Position numbers and translations under genes: made by a program. The notes below the pieces were generated by a model, which saw nothing but the letters and a program-made list of their open reading frames with translations, did no database searches and was not told the origin of the DNA. 64,000 nucleotides of DNA from the NCBI RefSeq assembly GCF_002217755.1, contig NZ_BCFL01000039.1, forward strand, positions 1-64,000, read 5' to 3'. Position 1 is the stretch's first letter. The number at the start of each line of letters is the position of its first letter. The DNA comes from Streptomyces hyaluromycini (GTDB taxonomy: Bacteria; Actinomycetota; Actinomycetes; Streptomycetales; Streptomycetaceae). Shown in pieces: positions 36,779 to 45,333 of the stretch.

Positions 36779-37651
36779 ATGACCCACCAGAACGTGGTCG
36801 TCGGAGTGGACGGTTCACTGGTCGCCGTACGGGCGCTGGACCAGGCCGCCGACGAGGCCGTGCGCCGCGCCGCCGGGCTGCACATCGTGTACGCCGTGGC
36901 CGATCGCGACGAGGCCCCGCCGGTGCTCGCCTCCGCCGCGGCACGCGTGCGCGGACGGCATCCGGGCCTGCCGGTCGTGATCAGCGCCGTCGAGGGCGAC
37001 GCCGTGGAGACACTCGTCCACGAGGGCGCGGGCGCGGCCCTCACCGTCGTGGGCACCCGGGGGCTGGGCGGAATCACCGGCCGGCTGGCGGGTTCGGTCA
37101 GCCTGCGGCTGGCCGCGCAGACCCGGGGGCCCTTGCTGGTCGTGCGCGACGACTGCCCGCGCGACCGGGGTACGCCCGCCGCGGAGCGGGAGCGGGGAAC
37201 ACACGGCGGGCCTCCGGTGCTGCTGGGTCTGGAAGGCGACGCCGACGCGGACGTGGCCGCCTACGCCTTCCAGGAGGCGGAGCGGCGCCGGGTGGCGCTG
37301 CGCGTCCTGCACGCGGCGGCCCATCGGCACACCACTCCCGAAATGCCCTCGCCGATCCCGGCGGCCGGCCCCGGCCGGCGGCATGGCGACCTGGACGACC
37401 GGGCCGAGGAAGCCGTGCCCCGGTTCGGTGTGGCCCGGCTGCGGGAGCGGTACCCGGAGATCTCCGTGGACGCCCGTACGGTGCGCACCAGCCCGGCGCG
37501 GGCGCTGGTGGAGGCCACGCGGGAGTCGGCCGTCGTCGTCATCGGCGTCCATCGCCGGCCCGGCCCGCTCGGCCGGCGCCTCGGCCCCGTCGCGCACACC
37601 CTGCTGCACCGCTCCCACTGCCCGGTGCTGCTCGTTCCCGTCACCGGCTGA
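36779..37651 (+). CDS. Tandem-domain universal stress protein
   Basis: A 290-residue protein with two UspA domains. Domain 1 (about residues 4-140) begins NVVVGVDGSLVAVRALDQAA and ends in the nucleotide motif VVGTRGLGGITGRLAGSVS, matching the ATP-binding pattern G-2x-G-9x-G-S/T. Domain 2 (about 155-290) ends VVVIGVHRRPGPLGRRLGPVAHTLLHRSHCPVLLVP and lacks the second glycine. Tandem ATP-binding Usp proteins such as Rv2623 slow growth in hypoxic mycobacteria. GAAGGGAACGGG precedes ATG 36779. Confidence 0.88.
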   Translation: MTHQNVVVGVDGSLVAVRALDQAADEAVRRAAGLHIVYAVADRDEAPPVLASAAARVRGRHPGLPVVISAVEGDAVETLVHEGAGAALTVVGTRGLGGITGRLAGSVSLRLAAQTRGPLLVVRDDCPRDRGTPAAERERGTHGGPPVLLGLEGDADADVAAYAFQEAERRRVALRVLHAAAHRHTTPEMPSPIPAAGPGRRHGDLDDRAEEAVPRFGVARLRERYPEISVDARTVRTSPARALVEATRESAVVVIGVHRRPGPLGRRLGPVAHTLLHRSHCPVLLVPVTG

Positions 37652-37677
37652 CGGGTCCTCAACGTCCCTCGCGAAGC

Positions 37678-37691
37678 GGGACGTTCGGCCC
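37678..37691. promoter_or_regulatory. Dormancy-type box before the DoxX gene
   Basis: GGGACGTTCGGCCC, 110 bp before the DoxX start and 26 bp after the preceding Usp stop. The same 14 bases on the other strand, at the same distance, precede the Usp gene at 39600. Confidence 0.65.
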
Positions 37692-37801
37692 TGTGAGGCG
37701 GGCGGGGCGGCCCCCTGCGGAGCGGTCACGACAGCGGGACATTGAAGGCGCAACGAGAGTCGTCGGATCCTACGCACCACCCCTTGGAAGGGATGACCAT
37801 C

Positions 37802-38428
37802 ATGGCAGTCCACCACGACCACCCCCGCCGGCACCTGGGGTTCCGCCTTCCGTCCCTGCGCAGGACGGGGACGGCATCCGAGTCCGGTGAGGTGACGACC
37901 GCGGCGGCGACGGCGACCACCGCGTACGCGCTCGCCGGGCTCCGCCTGGTGACCGGGTTCGTCTTCCTGTGGGCGTTCCTGGACAAGACGTTCGGCTTCG
38001 GCTACGCCACCCCGTCCGGAAAGGGCTGGATCGACGGCGGCTCGCCCACCAAGGGCTTCCTGAGCGGTGTCGCCGCCGGCCCGATGGAGTCGACGTTCCA
38101 CGACTGGGCCGGACAGGGCTGGGCGGACTGGCTGTTCATGCTCGGCCTGCTCGGCATCGGCCTCGCGCTGACAGCGGGCATCGGCCTGCGCATCACCGCG
38201 CTCGCCGGCACCCTGATGATGGCGTTCATGTGGATCGCCGAGTGGCCGCCGGCCAAGCACCTCTCGGACGGTTCGCCGAGCATGTCCACCAATCCGTTCG
38301 CCGACTACCACCTCATCTACGCCGTCGTCCTCATCGCCCTCGCGGCCGCGGGTGCCGGCGCGGTCTGGGGCCTGGGCAAGATCTGGGCGCGGCTTCCCTT
38401 CGTCAGCCGCAACCGCTGGCTGCTCTGA
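37802..38428 (+). CDS. DoxX family membrane protein
   Basis: A 208-residue protein. After a basic cytoplasmic N-terminus there are four membrane helices (about residues 42-62, 95-120 region, 125-145, 172-195), including LAGLRLVTGFVFLWAFLDKTFG, the typical first helix of DoxX/TQO-small-subunit-like proteins. DoxX relatives take part in quinone-linked thiol/sulphide oxidation or redox protection. The family call is good and the role inferred. ATG 37802 rather than 37793 because GGAAGGG abuts the latter. Ended by a strong terminator. Confidence 0.82.
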   Translation: MAVHHDHPRRHLGFRLPSLRRTGTASESGEVTTAAATATTAYALAGLRLVTGFVFLWAFLDKTFGFGYATPSGKGWIDGGSPTKGFLSGVAAGPMESTFHDWAGQGWADWLFMLGLLGIGLALTAGIGLRITALAGTLMMAFMWIAEWPPAKHLSDGSPSMSTNPFADYHLIYAVVLIALAAAGAGAVWGLGKIWARLPFVSRNRWLL

Positions 38429-38459
38429 CCCCCCGGAGACCCTCCGGAACACACAGAAA

Positions 38460-38490
38460 CACGGCAGGCCCCGCAACGGGGCCTGCCGTG
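38460..38490. terminator. 14-bp perfect-stem terminator after doxX
   Basis: CACGGCAGGCCCCG and CGGGGCCTGCCGTG pair perfectly around CAA, followed by TTGTG. It lies 31 bp after the doxX stop. Confidence 0.9.
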
Positions 38491-38634
38491 TTGTGCCGGT
38501 GGCCCGACGCCGCGTCAGCCGTTGCAGAGGACGAGCAGGCAGGGGCGATCCGGGGGCGAGGGCGAGGGCGCTACGCCAGACAGCGCGCAGCATGCGCGGT
38601 GCCTCCGCGGGGATGCCGTCCCCTTCAGTCCTCT

Positions 38635-38925
38635 TCAGTCCTCGGGCACCATGTCGATCGCGAACCCCTTGCCGGCACCCGGCTTGGTGATCGCGTTGTC
38701 GGGACGGACGCCGTAGCAGTTGCCGCACGACATGCGGCGCCGGGCCTCGAAGAGCGCGGTCGACTCGTCGAGACCCTGCACCACCTCGTCGAACGTCGAG
38801 ACGCGGCGTGCCAGTTCGAGCCGTGGCCGGACCGTGGCGGGCGCGTCCGAGCAGTACCAGGTGTTGAGCCGCGCGGCGTCGGCCGGCGGGTGCCTGGTCC
38901 CGGGGGGCGCGGGACACGACGGTCT
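38635..38925 (-). pseudogene. C-terminal remnant of an FAD/4Fe-4S oxidoreductase
   Basis: A leftward frame without a start reads LNTWYCSDAPATVRPRLELA, then FDEVVQGLDESTALFEARRR and MSCGNCYGVRPDNAITKPGAGKG, ending DMVPED. This matches the C-terminus of GltD-like subunits that sit beside pyruvate/2-oxoacid ferredoxin oxidoreductase subunits. The second ferredoxin motif and the whole FAD half (about 400 residues) are missing, and one cluster cysteine has become Arg (GVRPDN for GVCPDN). It lies directly downstream of the gamma-subunit gene, so the operon has collapsed. Confidence 0.7.
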
Positions 38926-38945
38926 CGGCGACCGCCCGTGACCCC

Positions 38946-39521
38946 TCAGTCCGCTTCAGCGGGGAGACGCTCCTCCCTGGCGATCCTGACGTGGTCGTAC
39001 TCCTCCCGGGCCGCGTCCGCGGTGGCCTCCCCGACCGGGCCGGGGAAGCGGTCCTGGACTGCGGCGGCCAGGGAGTCGATCGTCACGCAGCCGGTGAGGG
39101 CCGCGAGGCCGCCGGGCAGGACGGCCCCGGGCACCGGACGGCCGGCATGGCGCAGCGCGAGCGTGGTGGCGGGGGCGGTGACGACGGGCCCGGTGAGCCT
39201 GTCCAGGCCCAGGTCGTGCGCGCCGCGCGGGGAGTTGTCCAGGACCGGGCCTCCCGGCCGCAGTCCCTCGAAGACGTTCACCTGGTGCAGCAGCGTCGCG
39301 TCCTGGATCACCAGTGCGTCGGGCCGCGTGACCGGCTCGCGGACGCGGATCGGACGGTCGTCGATCCGGCAGAACGCCGTCACCGGCGCACCCGTCCGCT
39401 CCGATCCGAAGCTCGGGAAAGCCTGCGCGTACCGGCCCTCCACGAACGCGGCCACCGAGAGCAACTCCGCGGCCGTGACGGCCCCCTGGCCGCCCCGGCC
39501 GTGAATACGTACCCGGAACAC
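38946..39521 (-). CDS. 2-oxoacid:ferredoxin oxidoreductase gamma subunit
   Basis: A 191-residue subunit with the PorG/gamma signature VRIHGRGGQGAVTAAELLSVAAF at the N-terminus and SFGSERTGAPVTAFCRIDD, then DALVIQDATLL. In complete systems it works with TPP-binding alpha/beta subunits and a ferredoxin subunit to decarboxylate pyruvate or another 2-oxoacid anaerobically. No alpha or beta gene is present here and the downstream partner is broken, so it is probably an orphan. GTG 39521 follows GGAGGG. Confidence 0.82.
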   Translation of the reverse strand: MFRVRIHGRGGQGAVTAAELLSVAAFVEGRYAQAFPSFGSERTGAPVTAFCRIDDRPIRVREPVTRPDALVIQDATLLHQVNVFEGLRPGGPVLDNSPRGAHDLGLDRLTGPVVTAPATTLALRHAGRPVPGAVLPGGLAALTGCVTIDSLAAAVQDRFPGPVGEATADAAREEYDHVRIAREERLPAEAD

Positions 39522-39599
39522 AGCACCCTCCAAAGGGCGAGGGCCGGATCGTGGCGCCGGGGCGGGCCCGTGCCGTACGACGCCCCGGCCCCGGGGAAC

Positions 39600-40490
39600 T
39601 CACTCGTGCGGCACGACCGCGACCGGGCAGCGCACGTGGTGCATGACGGCGTGCGCGACGGGCCCGGTGTGCGGGCCCAGCCGGCCCGGACGGATCCGAC
39701 GGCCGACGGCCAGCAGACCGGCGTCCTGCGCGGCGCACAGCAGCCGCTGCGCCGGATGCCCCTCCTCCGCCTGCTCGACGACCTCCACGGCGGGGAACTT
39801 CTCCCGCCACGGGGCGAGCGCCACATTCAGGGCCCGCCGGGCGGCGGCCTCCTCCGCCTGGTGCGCCCCGGCCTCCGCGGCGGCCCGCACCAACGGCAGC
39901 CGCCAGGCGTACACCGCCCGCAGCGGCGCGCCACGCAGGGCCGCGCTCTCGAACGCGAACGCGAGGACCTGCTCAGCGGGCCGCACCGCGTCGACACCGA
40001 CGACCACGGCACGGTGCGGGGAGCCGGCCGACGGGCGCCCCTCCGCGTCCGGGGTGTGCTCGTCCTCGGCGGTCTGATCGGCACGGACGAGTACGACGGG
40101 CCGTTCCACCCGGGTCACCGTCTGCAGCGCCACCGAACCGGCCAGGAACCCGCCGAAACCGCTGAACGCCCGGCTGCCGAGCACCAGCAGTTCTCCGGCG
40201 TCGCCCGCGGTGACGAGTGCCTCGGCGGCGGGCTGGGCGATCTGCTCCGCGCTCAGGTACAGCTGCGGATACCGCTCGCTGATCCGGTCCATGGATTCGC
40301 GCAGGATCCGCCGGGCCCAGTGGCGCGGGATCGAGAGCTCCGGCAGTTCCGACTCACCGGCGGCCGGTACCTCGACCGCGTGCACCAGGCGGAGCGGCAG
40401 GCCGCGCCGCAGGGCCTCGCGCGCCGCCCAGTCGGCGGCGGTGAGGCTCTCCCGCGATCCGTCCAGTCCTACGACTACAGGGCGAAGCAC
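39600..40490 (-). CDS. Tandem-domain universal stress protein
   Basis: A 296-residue protein with two Usp domains. Domain 1 opens RPVVVGLDGSRESLTAADWA and ends LVLGSRAFSGFGGFLAGSVAL (Ala replaces the first binding glycine). Domain 2 opens AVVVGVDAVRPAEQVLAFAFESAA and ends RRIRPGRLGPHTGPVAHAVMHHVRCPVAVVP. Domain 2 keeps the fold but a degenerate nucleotide loop. GTG 40490 follows AGAGGTGAGG. A box identical to that before doxX lies 110 bp upstream. Confidence 0.88.
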   Translation of the reverse strand: MLRPVVVGLDGSRESLTAADWAAREALRRGLPLRLVHAVEVPAAGESELPELSIPRHWARRILRESMDRISERYPQLYLSAEQIAQPAAEALVTAGDAGELLVLGSRAFSGFGGFLAGSVALQTVTRVERPVVLVRADQTAEDEHTPDAEGRPSAGSPHRAVVVGVDAVRPAEQVLAFAFESAALRGAPLRAVYAWRLPLVRAAAEAGAHQAEEAAARRALNVALAPWREKFPAVEVVEQAEEGHPAQRLLCAAQDAGLLAVGRRIRPGRLGPHTGPVAHAVMHHVRCPVAVVPHE

Positions 40491-40599
40491 GATCCTCACC
40501 TCTCTCGGATCCGCGCCCGCGCCCGGGTGGTGCGGGCTCCCTGCCACCAGCGTCTCTGAGCGGCGTCGGCCGGGGCAGGGGCTGCCCGGCCCCGGACAC

Positions 40600-40613
40600 G
40601 GGCCGAACGTCCC
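40600..40613. promoter_or_regulatory. Dormancy-type box before the 39600 Usp gene
   Basis: GGGACGTTCGGCCC read on the minus strand, 110 bp before the GTG start. Same 14-mer and spacing as the box before doxX at 37678. Confidence 0.65.
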
Positions 40614-40888
40614 CCGCGCCCGGGGGCGAAGCAGGTGGCCCTCCCCCCGGCCGTGGGCCCGGCCGGCGTGCGGAGGAGGAACAGTCCCCGGTCGGACTCC
40701 TCGTCCTGGGCGGTCCGGGGCGGCTGGTGCGTGGCCGTGACCGCCCTGGACCTGTCCGTTGCGGCGCACTCGTGGGCCGATCGGCCGGCGATCAGGTCTG
40801 CAACTCGACGGCGATCCCGGGTGGGTCCTGCCGCGTGCCGCTGGACGGTGCAGTGCGAGGCGACGGCCAGCAGGGCCGCGTGCCGCCG

Positions 40889-41154
<266 letters not shown>

Positions 41155-41241
41155 CACTGCCGGCCCGTGACCGCTTCGGCAGGGGCGCGGGACGTGATCT
41201 TCGCCCTGCCGGTCCGCGCGCCGCGCTGCGGCTGCGTCGGC

Positions 41242-41766
41242 TCAACCGGCGCACACGGGCCGCGGTGCGCGTGCCGGCCGCCCGGCCTCGGGTGCGGCCG
41301 CCGACGGCGCGGCCGGGTCCGGCGCGACGGGCACCATGACGACGGGAACCGTGGCACAGCGCACACAGGCGCGGCCGACCGTGCCGAGTGCGGGCAGCTC
41401 CCGCTGGGCGTACGCACTGCGCCCCAGCGCGAGAAGCAGGGCTCCGCTCGCCCGCGCCGGCAGCACCCTCGCGGGCGGCCCCTCCACCACGACGACCCGT
41501 ATCGACCGGCCGCTTCGCGGGCCGAGGACCTCCCGCACCGCCGCGGCGAGCATCCTGGCGGCCTCCGCACGCTGCTCGGCGGCGGTCGGCCGGACCGGCA
41601 CGGGAGCGTACGAGGCGAACCGGGCACCGGCCGGTTCCCAGGCGTGTACGGCGATCACGTCCGCATGCATCGAACTGGCCTGTTCGGCTGCCCAACGCAG
41701 CGCGGCCAGGGATGCTTCGGAGCCGTCGACGCCCACCACGATGCTGTTGTCGGCTGCTTCTGTCAT
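41242..41766 (-). CDS. Single-domain universal stress protein
   Basis: A 174-residue Usp with one domain: NSIVVGVDGSEASLAALRWAA at the start and LLLALGRSAYAQRELPALGTVGRACVRCATVPVVMVP at the end, where the usual GxxG loop is lost. A Pro/Ala-rich tail of about 25 residues follows. ATG 41766 has GAGGGAGG upstream; an ATG six codons earlier lacks it. The frame stays open far upstream, to 42252, but a dormancy-type box 81 bp before 41766 argues for its own promoter. Confidence 0.85.
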   Translation of the reverse strand: MTEAADNSIVVGVDGSEASLAALRWAAEQASSMHADVIAVHAWEPAGARFASYAPVPVRPTAAEQRAEAARMLAAAVREVLGPRSGRSIRVVVVEGPPARVLPARASGALLLALGRSAYAQRELPALGTVGRACVRCATVPVVMVPVAPDPAAPSAAAPEAGRPARAPRPVCAG

Positions 41767-42252
41767 GGCGGCCTCCCTCGACATGCCGTACTCCCACAGT
41801 GCCCGTGATCCGCTGGGAGGTGCGTGGGTCGAGGGGATCCCGGCCGGTGCCGAACGGTCCCTTGTCAAGGGATGGTTCACCCATGGGCTCCGGGCCCGAC
41901 CGTGACCACCGCGGGGAGCGCGCCGGCGTCCGGCAGCAGACCGGGCGTCGGTCGCCTGCCGAACCACAGAGCCTTCCGCACCAGCCCCATGACCGCACCG
42001 GCGACCGCCGGACCGCCCGGCCTCCCTCCCGTGTCGCGCCGGCCACGCCCTGACTTCGAACAACGGTGCGGCGGCGGAGGTGAGGCCGACGGCGGTCAGC
42101 GCCCAGGAATGTCCGGGATCGAACGGCTGCTGTCCGTCGGTGTCCGTCGGCGGTCGTCGTGTTCGATCATGTGACGGCGTTCCGAACACCATGGCCGCGC
42201 CCAGCACGGCCGCGCCCAGCACGGCCGCGCCGATCAGGATGAGTGCAACCAT
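41767..42252 (-). other. Open frame with a membrane-helix start, end uncertain
   Basis: The frame of the 41242 gene stays open up to ATG 42252. There it starts MVALILIGAAVLGAAVLGAA, a membrane helix encoded by a repeated GGCGCGGCCGTGCT unit, then a charged linker and GHSWALTAVGLTSAAAPLFEV. CGAGGCGAC precedes the ATG. This may be a small membrane protein following the metal ATPase; the part below about 42040 looks non-coding. A box at 41847-41860 lies inside this stretch. Confidence 0.35.
41847..41860. promoter_or_regulatory. Dormancy-type box before the 41242 Usp gene
   Basis: GTGCCGAACGGTCC, 12 of 14 matches to GGGCCGAACGGCCC, 81 bp before the Usp start. Confidence 0.5.
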
Positions 42253-42289
42253 GTCGCCTCGGCGCCCCCTGGGCGTTCACAGCGTCACC

Positions 42290-44599
42290 TCATGGCGCGA
42301 GGGAGAAATAGTTCTCCTCTTCCTGGGTGAAGTGCAGGCGCAGCACGGTGTGCAGCCCGTACAGACAGGCCCGGAGGTCGTCGAGTTGCTCCGGGGCCAG
42401 GGGCCCGGCCGTACCGGCGAGCGCGAGGTGGGTGGCGATGCGGCGGGCGAGGCGTCCGATCTCGGCGTGGGCGCGGCTCATCGTGGCGGTGGCCTCCGGG
42501 CCGCCGAGGGCGGGGGCGAGCGCCGGATAGAGCTCGTGCTCCTCCGCGTGCTCATGCGGCAGCAGCCGCTCGGTGAGCAGCCGGTGGACCTCCGCCACCG
42601 CCGCCAGGGACTCCGGTCCGGCGTCGGAGGAGAGACGGTCGGCGGCGGAGCGTACGGTCTCCAGCACGTCCCGCAGGTCGTCGTGCTCGGCCGCGAAGCG
42701 GTGGATGAGCGCCTCCGTGGAGGGCCGCAGAACGGGTCGCGCCGTCCGGTCGTCGCCCAGCGCCCGCAGGGCGTTGAGGATCACCACGGCGTCGATCCCC
42801 TCCTGGAGGAGCGCGCCGAGGGCGGGTGGGAGCAGACCGGCGGCGGCCGCGGCCATCGCGGCCAGGGACAGCGCCATCCCGCCGAGCGCGCTCTGCACGG
42901 CGATGTGCCGGGACCGTACGGCGACGGCGACGGCGTCGGCCAGGCGGTCCACCCGGTCGGTGGTCAGCACGACGTCGGCGGCCTCCGAGGACGCCGTGGC
43001 GCCGCGGGCCCCCATGGCCACGCCGATGTCGGCCGCCGCGAGGGCAGGGGCATCATTCACGCCGTCGCCCACCATCACGGTGACCGCGCGGGCGCGCTCT
43101 GCGCGGACCGAGGCGACCTTGTCGGCCGGGGTGAGCCCGGCCCGCACCTCGTCGAGGCCGAGCACGGCGCCGACCTCCTCAGCGGATTCGGGACGGTCGC
43201 CGGTGAGCATCACGAGCCGTTCGACGCCCGCCGCGCGCAGCCGGCGCAGGGTGCGCGGCGCGTCGGGGCGCAGCGGGTCGTGCAGCAGGACGGCGCCGAC
43301 GGGGCGGCCGTCGACGCTCAGCCAGGCCACGGCCGCGCCGTCGAGCAGGGCCCGGTTGTCCACTGCGCGGACCCAGTCCGGCCTCTCGGCAGGGGAGTCG
43401 AGACGGCCGACCGCCATCCAGCGGCCCGCGAGCGTGCCGGCCGCGCCCCGGCCGGGTTCCTCGGACACATTCGCCGGCATGGACAGCCGCAGCCCCCGCG
43501 CACGTGCCGCAGCGACGACCGCCTGCGCCAGCACGTGCGGCGAGTACTGGTCGAGCGAGGCGGCCAGCCGCAGCACCTGGCTGGACTGCCAGCCGGGCGC
43601 GGCGACCACGTCGAGGACCTCGGGACGGCCCTCGGTGAGCGTGCCGGTCTTGTCCAGCAGCAGGGTCCGGGCCCGGCCCAGCGCCTCCAGCGCCCCGCCG
43701 TCCCGGACCACCACACCGAGCCGCGAGGTCCGCGACAGACCGGAGACGACGGCCACCGGAGCCGCCAGCAGCAGTGGGCACGGCGTGGCGACCACCAGGA
43801 CCGCCACCGCGCGCACGGCGGAACCCGACACCAGCCAGGCCAGCCCGGCGGCCACCAGGGACACCGGCAGGAACCACGCCGCGTACCGGTCGGCCAGCCG
43901 GACGACCGGCGCGGACTCGGCGCCGGCCTGCCGCGCCAGCCGTACGATCCCGGCGTACGTGCTGTCCTGCTCGGTCGCCGTGACGCGCATCTCGAACGCG
44001 CCGCCGGCGTTCACGACGCCGCTGCGCACCGGCTCGCCGGCCGGGCGCCGCACGGTCAACGGCTCGCCGGTGAGCACCGATTCGTCCAGCACGGCCGTGT
44101 CGCCGGTGACACGGCCGTCGACGGGGACGACCTCGCCGGGGCCGACCACGAGCAGGTCGCCGGGCACGACGTCGGCCGAGGGCACGGTGCGTACCTCGGT
44201 GCCGGTGCGCCGCCGTGCGGTACGGGGCGCGTGTTCCAGCAGGGCACGCAGGTCCCGGGAGGCGCGCCGCTGCGCCACCGACTCCAGGGTGCGGCCGGTG
44301 GCGAGCATCAGTGCGATCAGCGCCCCGGCCAGGTACTCGCCGACGGCCAGTGTGCCGCCGAGGGCCACCACCGCGATCAGGTCCACACCCGCCTGCCCCC
44401 GGCGCAGGGCCGTCAGCACCCAGGCGACGGCGGGGACGACGGCGGCGATCGTGCCGAAGGCCCAGCAGAGGTCGGCGAGGTCGGGGGCGCCGAGCAGCCA
44501 CGCGACGGCGCCGGCCGTGAGCGCGGCGGTCGTGACCGCCAGGAGAGCCGGTTCGGTTCCCGGGAGTCGGAACGGCCTGTTCCGCAGTGCGTGGTTCAT
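42290..44599 (-). CDS. P1B-type metal ATPase fused to a hemerythrin domain
   Basis: A 769-residue protein. Residues 1-610 are a heavy-metal P-type ATPase. Its actuator motif is LTGEPLTV. The membrane metal site is ATPCPLLLAAPVAVVSGLSR (CPC type), the phosphorylation site DKTGTLTEG, and the hinge GDGVNDAPALAAADIGVAMG. There is no N-terminal metal-binding domain. After the last helix the chain continues into a hemerythrin-like four-helix domain (about 625-769). This has RFAAEHDDLRDVL, LLPHEHAEEHELYPAL, SRAHAEIGRLA and LHFTQEEENYF, with the His/Glu spacing of a di-iron site. It could couple metal export to oxygen or iron. ATG 44599 has a GGGCGG site upstream. Confidence 0.88.
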   Translation of the reverse strand: MNHALRNRPFRLPGTEPALLAVTTAALTAGAVAWLLGAPDLADLCWAFGTIAAVVPAVAWVLTALRRGQAGVDLIAVVALGGTLAVGEYLAGALIALMLATGRTLESVAQRRASRDLRALLEHAPRTARRRTGTEVRTVPSADVVPGDLLVVGPGEVVPVDGRVTGDTAVLDESVLTGEPLTVRRPAGEPVRSGVVNAGGAFEMRVTATEQDSTYAGIVRLARQAGAESAPVVRLADRYAAWFLPVSLVAAGLAWLVSGSAVRAVAVLVVATPCPLLLAAPVAVVSGLSRTSRLGVVVRDGGALEALGRARTLLLDKTGTLTEGRPEVLDVVAAPGWQSSQVLRLAASLDQYSPHVLAQAVVAAARARGLRLSMPANVSEEPGRGAAGTLAGRWMAVGRLDSPAERPDWVRAVDNRALLDGAAVAWLSVDGRPVGAVLLHDPLRPDAPRTLRRLRAAGVERLVMLTGDRPESAEEVGAVLGLDEVRAGLTPADKVASVRAERARAVTVMVGDGVNDAPALAAADIGVAMGARGATASSEAADVVLTTDRVDRLADAVAVAVRSRHIAVQSALGGMALSLAAMAAAAAGLLPPALGALLQEGIDAVVILNALRALGDDRTARPVLRPSTEALIHRFAAEHDDLRDVLETVRSAADRLSSDAGPESLAAVAEVHRLLTERLLPHEHAEEHELYPALAPALGGPEATATMSRAHAEIGRLARRIATHLALAGTAGPLAPEQLDDLRACLYGLHTVLRLHFTQEEENYFSLAP

Positions 44600-44630
44600 G
44601 GGCGGTCCTCGATGGGGCGACCACAGGCAG

Positions 44631-44780
44631 TCAGCCGTGTGGGACGACGGTGACGGGACGTGCGGTGCGCGCGGAGGGCGGTTCGGCACGGGGGACGACG
44701 GCTCCTCCCGCCCGTACCGTCGCGCGGACGGACCGGAATCCGTGGAATCCGTCGAACCCGGCGAACGCGGAACCGGTCAT
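44631..44780 (-). CDS. Short ORF with a strong ribosome site
   Basis: A 49-residue product starting MTGSAFAGFDGFHGFRS, basic in the middle and ending ARPVTVVPHG. GGAGGTG lies 6 bp before the ATG. The last residues resemble the closing strand of Usp proteins (CPVTVVP-G), so it could be a Usp reduced to its ends, or a real small protein co-transcribed with the metal ATPase 31 bp downstream. A dormancy-type box lies 117 bp upstream. Confidence 0.4.
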   Translation of the reverse strand: MTGSAFAGFDGFHGFRSVRATVRAGGAVVPRAEPPSARTARPVTVVPHG

Positions 44781-44896
44781 GACGCGCACCTCCGGTGTCG
44801 GCGCGACGGCCGGGGCCGGGGCGCCGCGCGGCTGCCTCCGATCCCAGCCTCCGCGCCCGCACAGCCGGCGGGGGAGGGCCGGTCGGTGCGCTGCCG

Positions 44897-44910
44897 GGAC
44901 CGTACGGCCC
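44897..44910. promoter_or_regulatory. Dormancy-type box of the short ORF/ATPase unit
   Basis: GGACCGTACGGCCC, 12 of 14 matches, 117 bp before ATG 44780. It is the only box found upstream of the hemerythrin ATPase. Confidence 0.5.
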
Positions 44911-45157
44911 AGTGCGGGCGGGGCCGCTCGGACAGACGCTGACATCCGGACGGCGCGGCGGCCGCCCGCCCGCACACCGCTGCCGGTCCCGGCGTCCAGG
45001 ACAGGACCCGCTGACATGGGGAAGACAAGGGGAAGGGGAGGACCCTGTCCGTCACCTGCGACGTCCTGATCGGCGACGCGGGGCACGGCCGTCCCGGTCC
45101 CAGCCCTTCCGGGCCGTGTTCCTCCGGCGTCTGACAGGCCGTACGCCCTGGTGACGT

Positions 45158-45236
45158 GGGTCCTTCGGGGCCGTAAGTCTGTCTGTGTGCCCGCCCGTCT
45201 GCCTGCCGTCCGCCCGTACTCGGGGCCGTTCGGCCC
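45158..45236. promoter_or_regulatory. Dormancy-type boxes before the CBS-BON gene
   Basis: GGGCCGTTCGGCCC (45223-45236) has perfect 6-2-6 arms and lies 97 bp before the CBS-BON start. A weaker copy, GGGTCCTTCGGGGC (45158-45171), is 65 bp further upstream. The remainder of 44781-45333 shows no gene. Confidence 0.65.
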
Positions 45237-45333
45237 GAGTTGCCGCCGGACAGCCCATGGTTGCGCGGCCCGTTCCGCCGGACGATTGGCGTGCGATGAA
45301 TTCAGGAGGAGTCGAGTCGGAGGAGGCGCGATC

